A stretch of 64,000 nt of DNA, taken from the NCBI GenBank assembly GCA_008508345.1, contig QNGE01003074.1:20293-84292 (forward strand), written 5' to 3'. Shown piece by piece: positions 1 to 11,477 of this stretch. Each line of letters opens with the position of its first letter. Position 1 is the first letter of the stretch. The stretch comes from Paragonimus westermani. Taxonomy: Eukaryota; Platyhelminthes; Trematoda; Plagiorchiida; Troglotrematidae. The position numbers were made by a program, and so were the translations under genes. The notes under the pieces were generated by a model. It was given only the letters and a program-made list of their open reading frames with translations, was not told where the DNA came from and ran no database searches.

Positions 1-290
1 ACGGTCGCACCATACTACTCACACCACTATTCAGTAGCAGCATGGATCGAGATGATCGCGGATCGAGATAATCGCGTGATAAATACGACAGAGATACGGG
101 ATGGATCGTTGGAGGACAGAATGACATATACTGGCTTCCGCTACACGACGGAACTGATACATGGTGTCCAAAGCGACTGGAGTATCCTCAGAAGAGTATG
201 GTGTGCAAATGAGTGTTTCCGTTTCTAGTCGTGCTCAGACGCTTAAGTAGTGTGTTGGTTTCTCCAATAAAGTGACCTTGGTGTCATCCG
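1..290 (-). repeat. Dispersed repeat R1, copy 1 (LTR/UTR-like)
   Basis: Read on the minus strand, this stretch aligns clearly with 44905-45200 on the plus strand. Shared blocks include CCAGTCGCTTTGGACACCAT, a GTATTTATC block and a final GTAGTATGG-GCGACCGT block. A shorter piece recurs near 3300-3410. Copy 1 runs off the window start. It follows a BEL/Pao Gag fragment on the same strand, so a retroelement terminal or untranslated region is plausible, but LTR ends were not identified. Confidence 0.7.
45..76. repeat. Two-copy 16-bp tandem duplication
   Basis: GATCGAGATGATCGCG at 45-60 is followed directly by GATCGAGATAATCGCG at 61-76, with one mismatch. It lies inside repeat R1. The related copy at 45.1 kb has only one comparable unit, so this looks like a local duplication. 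Confidence 0.8.
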
Positions 291-690
291 CCTTCTGGGT
301 TCACAACACTAGAATCTAGCTGCATCAACATCGCCTGACAGTCCTTCATTTGACTGGCTAGTCCACGCAAGTCAACAACGTTGCCAGCGACTAATCTAGG
401 ACCCATGAAAACATCCCCGCTTACCGCTTGCATAATACCATGTCGGCAACCAAACTGCTGGTGCAAAATTCTCATAGCCTCTGTAAAACCCAACTTATTC
501 GGCAGGGGCGCACAGTGCTTAATTGCCTCCTTCGCCCTACCACGACAACAATACAACTAATATGAATGTATGTTTCCACCTTTCGTCAACTAATTTATCT
601 GCCAAATCACATTCGAAATTTCTGAGAAAGGTTAAGCAATTCTTCGGGGATCCATCGAAACTATCCACCTCAGTTTTCGGGAGACTAGTT
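284..690 (-). pseudogene. BEL/Pao retrotransposon Gag fragment, frameshifted
   Basis: On the minus strand the downstream part carries GRAKEAIKHC, then ILHQQFG and LASQMKDCQ. This is the arrangement of the Gag-like (DUF1759-type) region of BEL/Pao elements, where a CxGRAxEAI motif is followed by a short helix containing LxxQFG. An upstream piece in another frame (about 690-560) reads FDGSPKNCLTFLRNFE, matching the F-G-DP--F--F--F pattern that normally precedes it. The two are separated by a frameshift near 560, and the frame closes at 284. No start codon, polymerase or integrase follows in order, so this is an isolated fragment. The Gag call rests on motif memory, not on a search. Confidence 0.65.
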
Positions 691-1529
691 TCAAGAACCA
701 AAGGTCTGAGAGACCGTTCTCACGACTCGACAGGGTCTAAACAAAAACGGTTTGTCTCAGAGGTCCGCTGTTGAATAGGCTTGTACGATCTTCCACGAAG
801 ACGTTGAGCAACGCGTAGCGATAAACCAATGATCCCAAATATTCAAAACAAGATTGGATCGTAATGCCACGGTACTATTGAACAAATTATCAGTGAATAT
901 TTAGACAACCTCAACAGTTTCGATCGGCAGATCGTTTCCAGGGAATGGGTTACAATTTTCTGCTGAACGGGCTAAATATGAACTATAATCACATAGTAAG
1001 GCATTCATGTCCAAAAGAGCTCTTCCGAGCAGTCAACAGGTTCAAAACAATGGGGATGAGCCGAGCTCCAAAAAAGGGGTGCACGCACCACTCAAATAAA
1101 GTACAATGACCGACAGCTGGCTATCCGCACAACCATCAAATTGACGTGACAAAACAAAATCGTCTAGGTCAAGGTCCAATTAACGTCCAGAAACAGGGGA
1201 GGTTGAATGCAGAGGGGTGGATATTTAGGGGAATTGGGTTGGGTCGGATTTTCACATGATTGTAGCCTAAAAATTTGATACGCCGGGCCACAAAATCCGA
1301 ACACGCCCGAAGTTCGCTCGCAGAGTGACGGTTCCACTCAGCTCTGGTTCCCAACCTAACTGGTCACTAGGTCGAAAGACCTCAGATCCAACATTTATCA
1401 GGCTTAGGGCGCGACAAGGAACTATTATACAATGAAAGCCCTTCTCCATGATTCCCACTTCTTGAGCTCCTTGAATGTCCGACATTGAAGAGCGCGTTTA
1501 GGCACAAGCCATTCTTCATTACTCACACC
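691..1529. other. Unassigned stretch between BEL/Pao fragments
   Basis: No coding motif is recognised here. Short open frames on the minus strand (about 1169-1485) lie just downstream of the minus-strand BEL/Pao integrase tail. That part could be the 3' untranslated region or LTR of that element, but no TG...CA-bounded repeat partner was found in the window. Confidence 0.3.
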
Positions 1530-1985
1530 TTCCACTCTCAGTACGGACTAGGTGTCAGTTGCACTCACCCCGCCTACGTCGCTCCTTCCTCCAAAAGGCA
1601 CAGACGTCTGATATCTCGCTTTACTACACCGGACTTAGTCCTCATCACGGCAATCCGCACTAAACCGTCCTTGTCAGCATCACAACTAACTACCACACCT
1701 AAAGGCCATATATTTCTTGATAGGGGTTCTGAAGTTATCAGTACGACGTCTCTCTGACGGAAATTGCGTTCTTTACGTATCCACTTCTACAGGCTGGGGA
1801 GGTACTGTTTCGCCCAGCGACTCCAAAAGAGTCCAGCCAGATAACTGGTTTGTTTCCACTTGTGTTTAAACAGTTGTAACGTCGTCTGATTGGGTCGAAT
1901 TCCATCGTTATCCCGCACGAGCAACATATCACTGGGTGGTAATGCCAGCCCGTCTTGAATATCTGATGTAACAAGCACTAACGAG
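1530..1985 (-). pseudogene. BEL/Pao integrase C-terminal tail (DUF5641-like)
   Basis: Read on the minus strand, the translation contains DIQDGLALPPSDMLLVRDN, a tail with LFKHKWKQTSYLAGLFWSRW, and, in a second frame, NFRQRDVVLI, WPLGVV and VKRDIRRLCLLE. In order these are the hallmarks of the BEL/Pao integrase C-terminal module, with the W-RW--EYL--L pattern followed by the V-I-D---PR--WPLG box and the R-V--L-LLE end. At least one stop or frame change separates the halves near 1790. The integrase core is missing on this side. The Gag fragment at 284-690 lies downstream on the same strand, in the wrong order for one element, so at least two copies are present. Confidence 0.7.
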
Positions 1986-2534
1986 CGGCAAGAAAAAAGG
2001 TATGGTTGCGTCTTAACTTGTCTTCAGTTCAGAGCTGTCCACCTCGAGGCCGCACATTCCATGAGCACTGATTCATTCCTTATGGTTTTGATGCGTCTCA
2101 TTGGGAGACGGGGTTGCCCTATAAATGTTTATTTCGACAAAGGGTTCAACTTCACCGCTGCAAGCAAAGAACTCAAACGATGGACGAGTAGCCTAGATAA
2201 TGTCTCTACCAACAGCAAATTACTACAAAAGCATATCCAATGGCATTATAATCCATCTTATGTGTGCCATCGGGTGTGTGTGTGTGTGTGGGATCACCTT
2301 ATATGGTTGGTTCGGCGCATCCTCGGATCGATCTCTGCTGAAGAAACCCCCGATGACGAGACCTTGTCTACTCTCCTTGTCGAAGTGGAAATAATAGTGA
2401 ATAACAAACGGTCAGTGCCTGTTGCATCAGATATTCAAGATGGGCTGGCATTACCACCCAATGATATGTTGCTCGTGCGGGATAATCATGGAATTCGACC
2501 CAATCAGACGACGTTACAACTGTTTAAACATAAG
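1859..2534. repeat. Inverted pair of 114-bp BEL/Pao segments
   Basis: Positions 1859-1972 (read on minus) and 2421-2534 (plus) encode the same integrase segment, DIQDGLALPPxDMLLVRDN through to the LFKHK box, with only a few base differences. They face each other with about 450 bp between. The minus copy continues into the integrase tail; the plus copy breaks off right after the shared block. Confidence 0.85.
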
Positions 2535-2545
2535 TCGTATGTCGA
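1995..2545 (+). pseudogene. BEL/Pao integrase core fragment
   Basis: The plus-strand translation starts near RAVHLEAAHSMSTDSF and continues through FIGRRG-like (LIGRRGCP), YFDKGFNF (normally SDNGTNF, second catalytic Asp), SVRRILGSIS-like text, LLVEVEIIVNNKR and the DIQDGLALPP block. This order matches the retroviral-type integrase core of BEL/Pao elements. A GT microsatellite replaces the usual GGVWERLI segment near 2270-2295 without breaking the frame. The frame runs open from about 2061 to 2699, but the homologous part ends around 2540, where the tail is lost. The third catalytic residue cannot be assigned with confidence. No protease or reverse transcriptase lies upstream, so this is a fragment. 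Confidence 0.7.
2272..2291. repeat. GT dinucleotide microsatellite
   Basis: About nine TG units in the middle of the integrase fragment; translated in frame they give HRVCVCVWD. Confidence 0.9.
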
Positions 2546-2860
2546 CGCCCAGGCAATTAAACAATGGCACTTATACATTCACTACATTGGAACGCCCTTA
2601 CTGTTCACAAACGGTTGTCGACAGTGTATATTAAGCAGTCATATTTGTGTCCAAATGTGTAAGCAAAATCCATTAATAGGCATTGAACCCCCCGGCTGAC
2701 CAGGAGGTTTGTATGGTATGTGTGGATGACGAGGCAAATTAGGAACTGAAGATTTCACTAAAGCCAACAACAATCTCGTGTTTTCCGGTGTCTAATTCGT
2801 TCGAAAATACACAACGAAATCCTGATAAAAACAAGGTTGCGAAAAAGGCTTATTTTCTGA

Positions 2861-2975
2861 GTTTGATCACCAAGCTAATTACAACATAATAACTACGAAA
2901 ACAGTAACTAGGGTGTGATAAAAATGATCAAAAGAGGTTATGGACAGCATGTTTGTCATCAGGTACACTATCATT
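2861..2975 (+). repeat. Dispersed repeat R2, copy 1
   Basis: Diverged match to the units at 12868-12980 (+) and 13072-13175 (-). Shared landmarks are TTTGATCA, GCTAATTACAACA, AAAACAGT and GACTAGGGTG, then GTGTTTGT-ATCAG. The family is not recognised. No coding content is evident. Confidence 0.65.
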
Positions 2976-3299
2976 ATTCAAAATTATGAACATGATCGAC
3001 TGCAGACCAACAGAGATCAAGTGTCCTCATGAAATTTTTCTGACCCCAGGGGCCAGGTTTGTGAGGTGGGATACTAATGGTGATAGCGTTGTGATCCAAG
3101 AACGCGGATGGTTGAACGTTGTCTATTCAGAAAACCAATACATGGCTTATGCGCTTCAAATGGCCACAAACAAAAACACTCATCTGCGCACGACACTGGT
3201 CTCAAAACGTCACGGTTGCTATAAGCGCCAATGCTCAGTTCCTTTAGGTACTAAGAACCACTTCATGCGATGCTTCACTTCAATGCTCGTATCTTCCCC

Positions 3300-3410
3300 G
3301 CAGCTATTTCGATGCCAAAATCCATGTTTCCGCCTCAAAACTGAATATTGGTGGTGTGAATAGTATAGTGCGATCGCTCGTCCTCACTACAGTAGTATTC
3401 GAGTGGTCTA
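3300..3410 (+). repeat. Dispersed repeat R1, partial copy
   Basis: Shares ATTTCGATCC-like, ATAGTGGTG-like, GTAGTAT-G-GCGA and GTCCTC-CTACA blocks with the 3' part of R1 at 45140-45195. Only this end of R1 is present. Confidence 0.55.
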
Positions 3411-5310
3411 TGCAATAAACCAAAATTCATAAGAACTTTCAAGATCCGAAAAACAGAAGTCTTGGATAGTGGTTCAAACCAAGGCGACAATGATTTCATC
3501 AACCAGGTAACTGTGACCTGATAAGTTGGTGCAAAAAGTGCATTCTCAGATAGATTACTTTCACCGGTGCACATCATAGATGATTCAAGGAAATGCATTA
3601 ATTGTGGATCATTTGTGGATGAAGGTTCTGATAAAAGCGTTGTGGTTCCACTGGAATACTCGGCTTAGGTTATACATGGGGTAAAACTGTACAGGTGTGG
3701 CCCAAATTTGACCAGGTTCCCTTTGCATACTGGTTGCTACGTTGTGGACTCTGCGGTCATATGGTCAAGGATTCCAAATATTTTCGGAGGACTGATTCGG
3801 AAGATGTTCATCTGCAAGTGTCACTCGCTAGTCAGATGAGTGTTTATCTTACGGTTAGTGAACCAACTAAACCCATCGCTACGATATTCGTTTTGCTTGT
3901 TATTGATGAATTCGACCGCTTTCACTGTGTAGGCAATGTTTATCAGAAAGGCGGTATATTTTGCCCTATTGTCCGTTGTACTGCCTTTGACAGACTGTCA
4001 TATGAAACATGTCAAAGTACCCTGGATGTCAACCGCCTGGACCCGAAGCTCTGATAAAGTGCGATTTGTCAGGGAGAATCTCATGTCTAGGTATGACTGT
4101 GAACATTGTCTGACTGACAGGGCAGCAGCAGATTCGTTGCTCCAGCCGAGGCCAGAGTAGATGATTCAACCGTGAATAATGATAAAGCCAGCAGTAGGTG
4201 GAAGCGCACTAAAACGTGAGATCCTAGCGCAGCACAGTGTCTAATTCAGTCATCAAATCTTCAATAACTGGTTTTCTATTTCGTCCGATGCACACCAGAC
4301 CATACCGGCAGTAGATTCACTTGACCTCATTGAAGCGGTGAGTGCCTAGACATATGACAGACCTGTAACAAATTGCGGATAGGTTGTACCAATGTGAGAC
4401 AAGCAAAAACCATAGCAACCTATAGGTGTTACACCTGCAATACTGTTAACTTATGAAAGCTGGTCATTAAATGAAGTGATTCACGAATTCCGAAAACTGT
4501 TCACTAGTGGTCAGGACTCGTAAGAATATTGTGATTGGGATGAACTGAACATGAAATATCACTCAACTAACACGACTTCGACCAGTCAACACAGAAGAAT
4601 TTCGGTGCATCTACGGCGGGAAGTTGAACCGAAAACAGATTATATGATGAAAAGGGCGTTATCGAAGATGCAGAAATCTCGTATGATCGCCAGCCTTGTT
4701 AATAGTGGGGCTTAACGAAATATCTACATTTTACACTTATCTCTGCAAACTTGTTGGGACTTCAGACAAGAACGTTCTGGATGTCAGAGCGGTGCCAAAA
4801 ATGCATTGTATAAAACCAGAATAATTGCCGTGTTGGATTTGTAGCCAGGAGGTTGGTAGGTGACAACCAATCGGACCGAGACAAGACAGTCTTCGCCCTT
4901 AAATCGCCTGATGCCCGGTATTCAGTTGCAATGTTGTTTTGGTGTTACTGGTGGAAATTGAACAAGTCGACTTGTGGGTAAATAGTTACATAGCACAACT
5001 AGTGTCACATGGACAAAACTTCGGTTAGGGCTTGCTTTGCCTGCATTCAGGAAAACTGACGACGAATGAAGGAGTATCATTGCCTAATCCGATGGGAGCG
5101 CCATGGCAACTTCTTGGTCTTGTTGGCTGTACAGCTGCTTCTTGAAAGTCTCAGCTATTTTTGGATCTCGTGTACGAAATACTGGTGAAGAATTGTTGGT
5201 CCGACTTTGACGAAAGATCCACTTAAGCTTTCAGCAAAATCCAGTTACGGCGGAACCCTGACTTACTTCCGAACAAACCAGACTCAACATCATTACATTG
5301 GGACATTCTA
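3411..5310. other. No recognisable gene
   Basis: An open frame of 119 codons at 3695-4054 (+) has no recognised motif and is within what chance allows at this base composition. The rest has no long frame, tandem repeat or RNA-like structure that I can see. Confidence 0.3.
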
Positions 5311-5679
5311 TTGAACACCTTCGAATTGGAGAAAAAGGCTGAAGGGCCGCTGTCAGTCATCGGCGAGACAACACCAGGCACTTTTCCTCTTAGACGGTCC
5401 AAACGAACAAGGAAGCCCGTGAACCCCCTACAAGTGGAACCAAGAGGTCAGTCCTATGATACATGCCGAAAAAGGGGAGTTGTTAGGAGGCAAAATCACC
5501 AAAACAATCTAGTCAGGACATCTGTGGCGGCTGATGAAATCAGCCATCATTGCAAACCAGTCAGGCCCTCGTTGACGGCTGAAGAAATCAGACATCAACA
5601 AAGCACGGAAGGGCACGTCGGACCAACAAGCAGGAGATGTGAAAGTGAGCGTGGGCGTCACGCCAGCTCGAGAAACTAA
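5311..5679 (+). other. Basic open frame, possible retroelement tail
   Basis: A 122-codon open frame. It contains FPLRRSKRTRKPVNPLQ, a basic motif resembling the LRRS-R-R-P----Y end often seen at the C-terminus of retrotransposon integrase or polymerase proteins. It also carries a weak two-fold internal repeat (AADEISHHC and TAEEIRHQQ, about 55 bases apart). There is no upstream polymerase, and no ATG near a plausible start in good context. I do not recognise the rest. It could be a degraded retroelement end or simply an open frame by chance. Confidence 0.2.
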
Positions 5680-8600
5680 GGTCTATAGAGTTGAACTTGC
5701 ATGGCCACTTGGAAGCGAAGTGGCCTAAACAAGCAGACAGTGATTCAACAAGTAATTGGCTATATTTGGCCACTATTTCATGATATATATTTACAGGCAT
5801 TTTATTCATTCGGTCGAACTGGTATTTGACAATACAGCGTGTTTTCCCACAACCGTGTCCTTCCTGTCTCCACGCAGGTAGACTAGATGAAGCCGCATAG
5901 TAGGGACCTAGGTCTAGCGGTCAATCCGTTTTAGAACGCTTGGCAAAGGAAAGGCGCGTTATATCAGATTCTCACTCAGCTTTGGTTATTTCTACAAATT
6001 GCCGTCAGTTAACAATAGTAATTCGCCATTAATAATTCTTTTCAGGTCCTCTGAGTGAAGAAGGACCATGTTCACGTTGATGTGTGAGAGTTTCGGACAG
6101 CTCACGCATACTTTTGTTATGGGATATCTCCGAAGACTCCAATGACCGGGCCCGAAATGATGCACAAAATTATAAATAGTTTTTTCCCCGGATAACTACC
6201 AAGCGCTGGGAATGGTACATGCTCAGATTACTTTTCGGTAAACTCCCAAACTGCTCCTCCGTCTCAATGGGATTTACTATTTTCTGCGAAACGTAAAGTT
6301 TTATACGTTTCTAACGGCAATAAATACAAGGTAAGTTTACTGAATTCTCTAGGATCTTGCATATCTGTGAGATTGTGGTCAGAATAATTATTTAGCCCCC
6401 CCCCCGAAAGTGAGCACCTTAGTTCTCCACTTTTCAGTGCAACAAAAATTATCAAATTTCGCTTAACATACTAGGAATAGTGCATGATGATAGGATCGTC
6501 ATCTTACACACGTTATGATATTGTGGCAAGCGGTGGCATGTTTTATTTAGATGACTAGGCGGTTCATTGTGATGATTCAGTGCCAAATGACGATGTCTGG
6601 TCCAAGCCGACGGTCAGTGTTCAGTGGTGGACACCCATTCACTTCACTCGTGATTTACAACGACGGGCTTTGCACACTGCTGTGATGTATGCGGTCATCT
6701 AGCTAGTCCGTCCTCAGCCTACTTGAGCAGCACCGATAGGGCGACGACCGTTTCGAACCATGTTTGCAATTGGCCGGTTTTGACAAGTTACTTGATACAA
6801 TGCATGTCTGCTGTTTGCCAGTGCTATCGACACAATTGGTTTATATGTATTCTACTGGGTTTCATGTCGTCATAATAGTGTCTGTTGCGAGATGTAACAT
6901 ATTATATCTTGCAGTGAGATCTGGCTAAATGGTCACTAATAAGTCGTGAGATGAACAATTTAGAAATGTCGTTGATTCAAGGGTAGGACTCATCATTCCT
7001 AGACATCCCTTACAAGGTATGTGAAAATACACAACCACGAGCGTAAACATTGTGTATCCGCATCCCTGGCAGTAGTGTGGCGACAGTCTCTTTGGTGAAA
7101 CGTCCTGCACAGTGCATAGACACATCTCCAAAATCCGCTCCAGGCTGCTGGTATTCCTGGCGTTTCCTTGAGTTCGGATCGTGATATAAGGTTCACAAGC
7201 AAAGACGTACGTTACGCAGCACCACTACTAAAAATTGATTACCTTTAAGTACACAGTTCAAAATGGATTGGACTTTTACCATTTCGCCTTGGAGTATGAG
7301 CTCATTTGCGATCATTTAGACAAAACTGACCTTGCGGATTAATTTTCGTGAATTCTGGCAATCATCCAAAGTTTTCCTTGGTGTTATTTAGGAATAACTT
7401 AGTATATCTGGAGGCCAAATAACCACCGGCTTTAAAACCTCGGAAAAAGCAATCACACTGACAAGACAAAACGGAATTATACTAAGCGGATTCCAGGCAC
7501 TCAGTGTGGGATGGATGAGGATGTGAAGTACTTATACCTCATTATCTGGTATAGAAAAGGGTAAACTGTCAAGTTTAAAAATGCAGTCACACAACTTAAG
7601 GGAACTAGTCTAGAAAAGTAGTCTGACAGCAGATATAGGGAGTAAAAAATGTGGAGTCAGTTACGACCACTTCGATGGGGGGAACTACGTTCGAGCCAAA
7701 GAAGAGGTGCCAGAATAGTAGTAACCCCGTAGATAGGGCTGCGTACATTTACAGTGCTGATGTGTGTACAATGTTGCGTTGCCGTTTAATTTACCACTAC
7801 ATGTGTGTATGCTTGTAAACGCACCTCAGGAACATGCACTATTGAGTGTGTGTACCTGGATGGACTCCAGTTATACTTCTTGAGACTGAGGTTTAAGCGT
7901 GTGGCATGTAGGGTGAATCACTTTATTGAAACCAGTTTTGCAAGAAGACAGCTTGAAATACTCTGCTGTCCAGTCCATGCACTCGATCGTTACAGGGATC
8001 TCACGAACTGTCTGACCGTTTTACTGGATTTGGCATATTGCCACATACATCCGCCGTGGCTTACTAGGGCTGTGTGGACGGCTGACTGTATAGTGTATCT
8101 TGACACCGATTACAAAGAAAGGTCCATTATCGGAAAGTTAACATAAAACAGCAATGATGAAATCGCTACATTCTGGTGGCTCATCAACGTTGCTTATTGG
8201 TCTGAGTTAGCACTGAGGCAGACCTTGTTCACGAGTAAGGTCCAAACTGTAACCTAGCTCGACGGTTGGTATAAAAGCTGAAGCTGCTGAAATGGAAGGT
8301 TAGCACAAGTCCGAAAGAATCATTGGGTTCCATTTTGGGCCTTGTTCAAAGTAATCCTGCAAACAAGTTCATTTCGGTAGCTGGCCTTCACTAATCATTT
8401 ACAGAGATTTCAAACCACGAGACAGTAGAATATACACACATGCTAGTTGAAATCGAGGCTTCTGGTGCTATAATGTCCGCGAAACTAATGAACCTCACCC
8501 TGTTGTCATGCACTGGAACGTTAACATTTAATTCTCATCGGCAAGTGGATGGAATAATCATGCATAGCCCGTTGGAGCCGGTGTTTGTTGATCGCTTCAT

Positions 8601-9242
8601 ACAGGGTTAAGGATTTTGACAACACATGCAGTTTACAACACCTCAAAATGCGTGAACGGCATTGTCGGCTTGTACCAACTTTCAACAATATGCTCAATCC
8701 TTTAGGCTAAATAATTAGATGAAATTCGAGACCAGAACTGCAAAGGGAACAGTTTCGTTTATACATTGGATGATAGCAAGTGCTGAAAGCAGATCAGTCT
8801 GATGTCGAACTAAGGTTACCAATTAGTCTTGTGCCAACCACCGTTGATTAAGTTAAGTATTTCTGAGCTGTTCTGCTTAAACGTGACAGGGCTTACTCAA
8901 TATATGTTGCGGTGGCAAACACTTCTGATCGCGCTTACCCTGACTAACAATGAATAAAAACCTGGAATGCTTGTTGTGTGCAGGGTTCACATGACGTCTT
9001 TGAAGTATGGGAAAGTTTTAAAATTTCGAGAAACTCAGTCCAGATCAGGCGAGAATATGGAAGCTGGAATTTAAAATGTGTATGTCTAAAAGTATGGGAG
9101 TTAAACAAGACAATCACAACTCTAGTGCCTTTCTAAACATTCTGTCGACCTCATGTCGTTCTAACACTAACGCTTTCGAACAGTTTACCCGACTCGGTAA
9201 GCATCTCTAATGACCATGAATGACAGCCAAAGCTTTTGTTCT
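5680..9242. other. No recognisable gene
   Basis: Holds scattered short frames, including 113 codons at 7805-8146 (+), none with a recognisable motif or convincing splice borders. A C homopolymer lies near 6397-6405. No repeats shared with the rest of the window were found. Confidence 0.3.
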
Positions 9243-9692
9243 TCATGGGCCACTAACGTGTGTGCCACTTCGGTACGGTTCGGTAAGTTGAGCAGGACAA
9301 TCTGTGCCACTTGTAGCTTTTAAGAACTGTGTAAAATCTGGAACATTATCCATTTGTTCAACCTCGGTCAGGCCTGTCGCTAATCCGAGTGCACTTTCTA
9401 CAACTACTAACCCGGAGTTCAAACCAGTCTTCGAAAACTGAGTTTTCAGTTTTTCAAGTGCCGCTAGAACGATTTGTTTGACGGATTCCGTTTTATGTTT
9501 GGGAGAAAACGCATGATAAATCACGAATTTAGGCGAACAAAGCACATGAACAGCGAGACTGGTTTCAAAGACGATCACGAAAACCAACGTGAATTTCTGA
9601 GTGGATGTGTACCTAGCGGGCATGCAACAGTGTAGTGGTTTGTTTGCACTGGTAGTAACTGCCACACACAAGATGCAAACGGGCCAGATCAT
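9243..9692 (-). CDS. Candidate intronless ORF, possible secreted protein
   Basis: A 149-codon minus-strand frame opens with an ATG and a short hydrophobic stretch (MIWPVCILCVAVTTSA) that could serve as a signal peptide. A second hydrophobic block lies around residues 33-52. The C-terminal half is hydrophilic, mixed in composition and carries a plausible helix (KQIVLAALEKLKTQF). I recognise no domain. An open frame of this length is expected about once by chance in a window of this size, so the call is weak. It may be a single exon of a longer gene, or noise. No neighbouring gene on this strand supports it. Confidence 0.22.
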   Translation of the reverse strand: MIWPVCILCVAVTTSANKPLHCCMPARYTSTQKFTLVFVIVFETSLAVHVLCSPKFVIYHAFSPKHKTESVKQIVLAALEKLKTQFSKTGLNSGLVVVESALGLATGLTEVEQMDNVPDFTQFLKATSGTDCPAQLTEPYRSGTHVSGP

Positions 9693-11112
9693 GCTACCAG
9701 CTCCTGTCTAAATCACTAAACGAGTTAGGTGCAAGAAGAATCCACAGGCAACCTTTTTGAGCGGATAAAAATAATCACTTTAAAAGTTCTACCCCGGCGT
9801 TGCCCAACGGAAAGTTTCGTTTCAACGTCATTAAGTATGATTCGCAAAAGTAATCTGTTAGAGACAGTTAGGGAAGGCTGACTTTTTATTCCTCAAGCCA
9901 GTGTTGTCATGTGCATTTTAATTCAGGCTAAGCTAGCAAAAAGTCACAACGACCAAACAGAGGTTGTGTATACGAATAAGTAAAAGTATAATTGCCGTAC
10001 AAAACTATGAGTTACATAGCCTTTCTTCACCACACCAGTAATGTGCCAGTGGAGCTAATTGCCTCTCAACTGGACTAAAGGTCAGTTGTTGAATGACACG
10101 CCTCCAAGCCATCAGAGGAAAGATTAATGTCGCTCACCCGCAAACTCTAACATTGTTTTGGTGATTTGTGAAAATCGGCCGAATGGTAAGATATTTTGGG
10201 ACACTAAATTTGGCTGTTGTAAAAAAGTGGCCATTGTCTAACAAAATTCGTGGTATCCATCATTCGTAACAACACATCCTGAGAAAACTGTGTTACATAA
10301 GGTGCACTTTATCGCACTGAAGCAGCCTTGTTGCACTGCTGTTAATCTGCACTGTGTGCGAAGGGCATGCTTATTACCCCAACCGTAAAATGATGGTGGA
10401 TGACAGCTTTGAACTAATCTTTTCTTGACTCATTATATTCCTGATAATGGTAGATATTTTATCCGTATAAGTGCGTTTTATTCACTTTTTTCTCTCGTGA
10501 CATTCCACACCGTTATGGAGATTTTCAGATTATCAGTTAGCTCTGATGTGTCCAAATGTGAAAGTTTTAGTACCGATAGTGGCTGTAACGATGGTTCCTC
10601 TCTCGGGTCATATATATTCAAGTGGGTTGACCTTAGACAAACCAAACATGTTTTGACTGCTTTGGGCATCTATTTCCAGTGTATTCAGCATTTGTAATTA
10701 AGGCAACAGCCAAAATGCTTCTGCAGTAAACGTCTAATGTACCTTTACCTGTTCATTCCAAACTCATCTGAGACCACACCTTCAAGTTGCCTGTTTACTA
10801 CAACTGTATGTAAATTGGTCACTCCGAAGCCAACAGATAATGTTTTGGATCTTTCTTACATCGGTAGCCAAATACCTCGGAACGGTCATCATTTTACCAT
10901 GAGGATCAAGCGCAATACGCGGTCAAACCTGCTGAACGCGCAAAGCCACCGTAACAACACTACCTTCGCAATCGCGCTGCACATGCATGGATCGACTTAC
11001 CAGTGCGCAGCAGTGCGTACTGCGTACTGTGTGATCATTGAGACGAGCATGTGATAGTCAGACAGGCGTTTCTCATCTCACGCCTTCATAAAGCAGGCAC
11101 GGGCAGCGAATC
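9693..11112. other. Upstream region of gene A, nothing recognised
   Basis: AT-leaning DNA without a clear promoter element or repeat. A more GC-rich patch with CpG dinucleotides around 10900-11110 directly precedes the first candidate exon of gene A and could be its promoter-proximal part; this is inference only. Confidence 0.3.
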
Positions 11113-11277
11113 GTGCGCAAGCCAAACGTACAACTCAAGACATACCCAACCAACCAATCAGACTCCAGGTTGACCTCTAACTTCAAAACAAAACTGCCAT
11201 GGCAACGGACACAACAAAACCGGAAATATGAAAAAGCGGAAAGAGGTTATAAGCCGACAGTTACCGCAACAGTTTTC

Positions 11278-11477
11278 ATGTTTAATCGGAAAGTGGGGAA
11301 GCCATCAGTAGAGGTAGACCCACTCATGTTCCGCAAACCGGAACAACAGAAACCAACAATTCGACAAACCCTTGTGGTTGCAATACTCCTCAGCGTGCTC
11401 GCGGTTCTTCTTCTGGGAGTGGGAATGGGATTAAAATTAACTTATGGGCCTTCTTTATATTTCCAAGACCAGTACTT
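11278..11477 (+). CDS. Gene A, exon 1: membrane protein N-terminus
   Basis: From the ATG at 11278 the frame encodes 66 residues and stops inside a codon at a consensus donor (TACTT|GTAAGT). Residues about 29-53 form a strong transmembrane segment (TLVVAILLSVLAVLLLGVGM), preceded by a basic and proline-containing stretch (DPLMFRKPEQQKPTIRQ), which suggests a cytosolic N-terminus. The frame is open further upstream to about 11113 without another ATG, so this ATG is the likely start. The donor leaves two bases (phase 2), which exactly suits the exon at 17474-17615. There the combined reading gives a second transmembrane span. The product is not identified; the topology recalls small two-span proteins, but no family is claimed. 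Confidence 0.55.

Noticed and set aside
3695..4054. 119-codon plus-strand gene
   Set aside because: No motif, no splice support, and a length expected by chance in this much sequence.
6240..6330. Exon before AATACAAG|GTAAGT
   Set aside because: The donor is good, but no AG acceptor lies between the upstream stop and the donor in the open frame.
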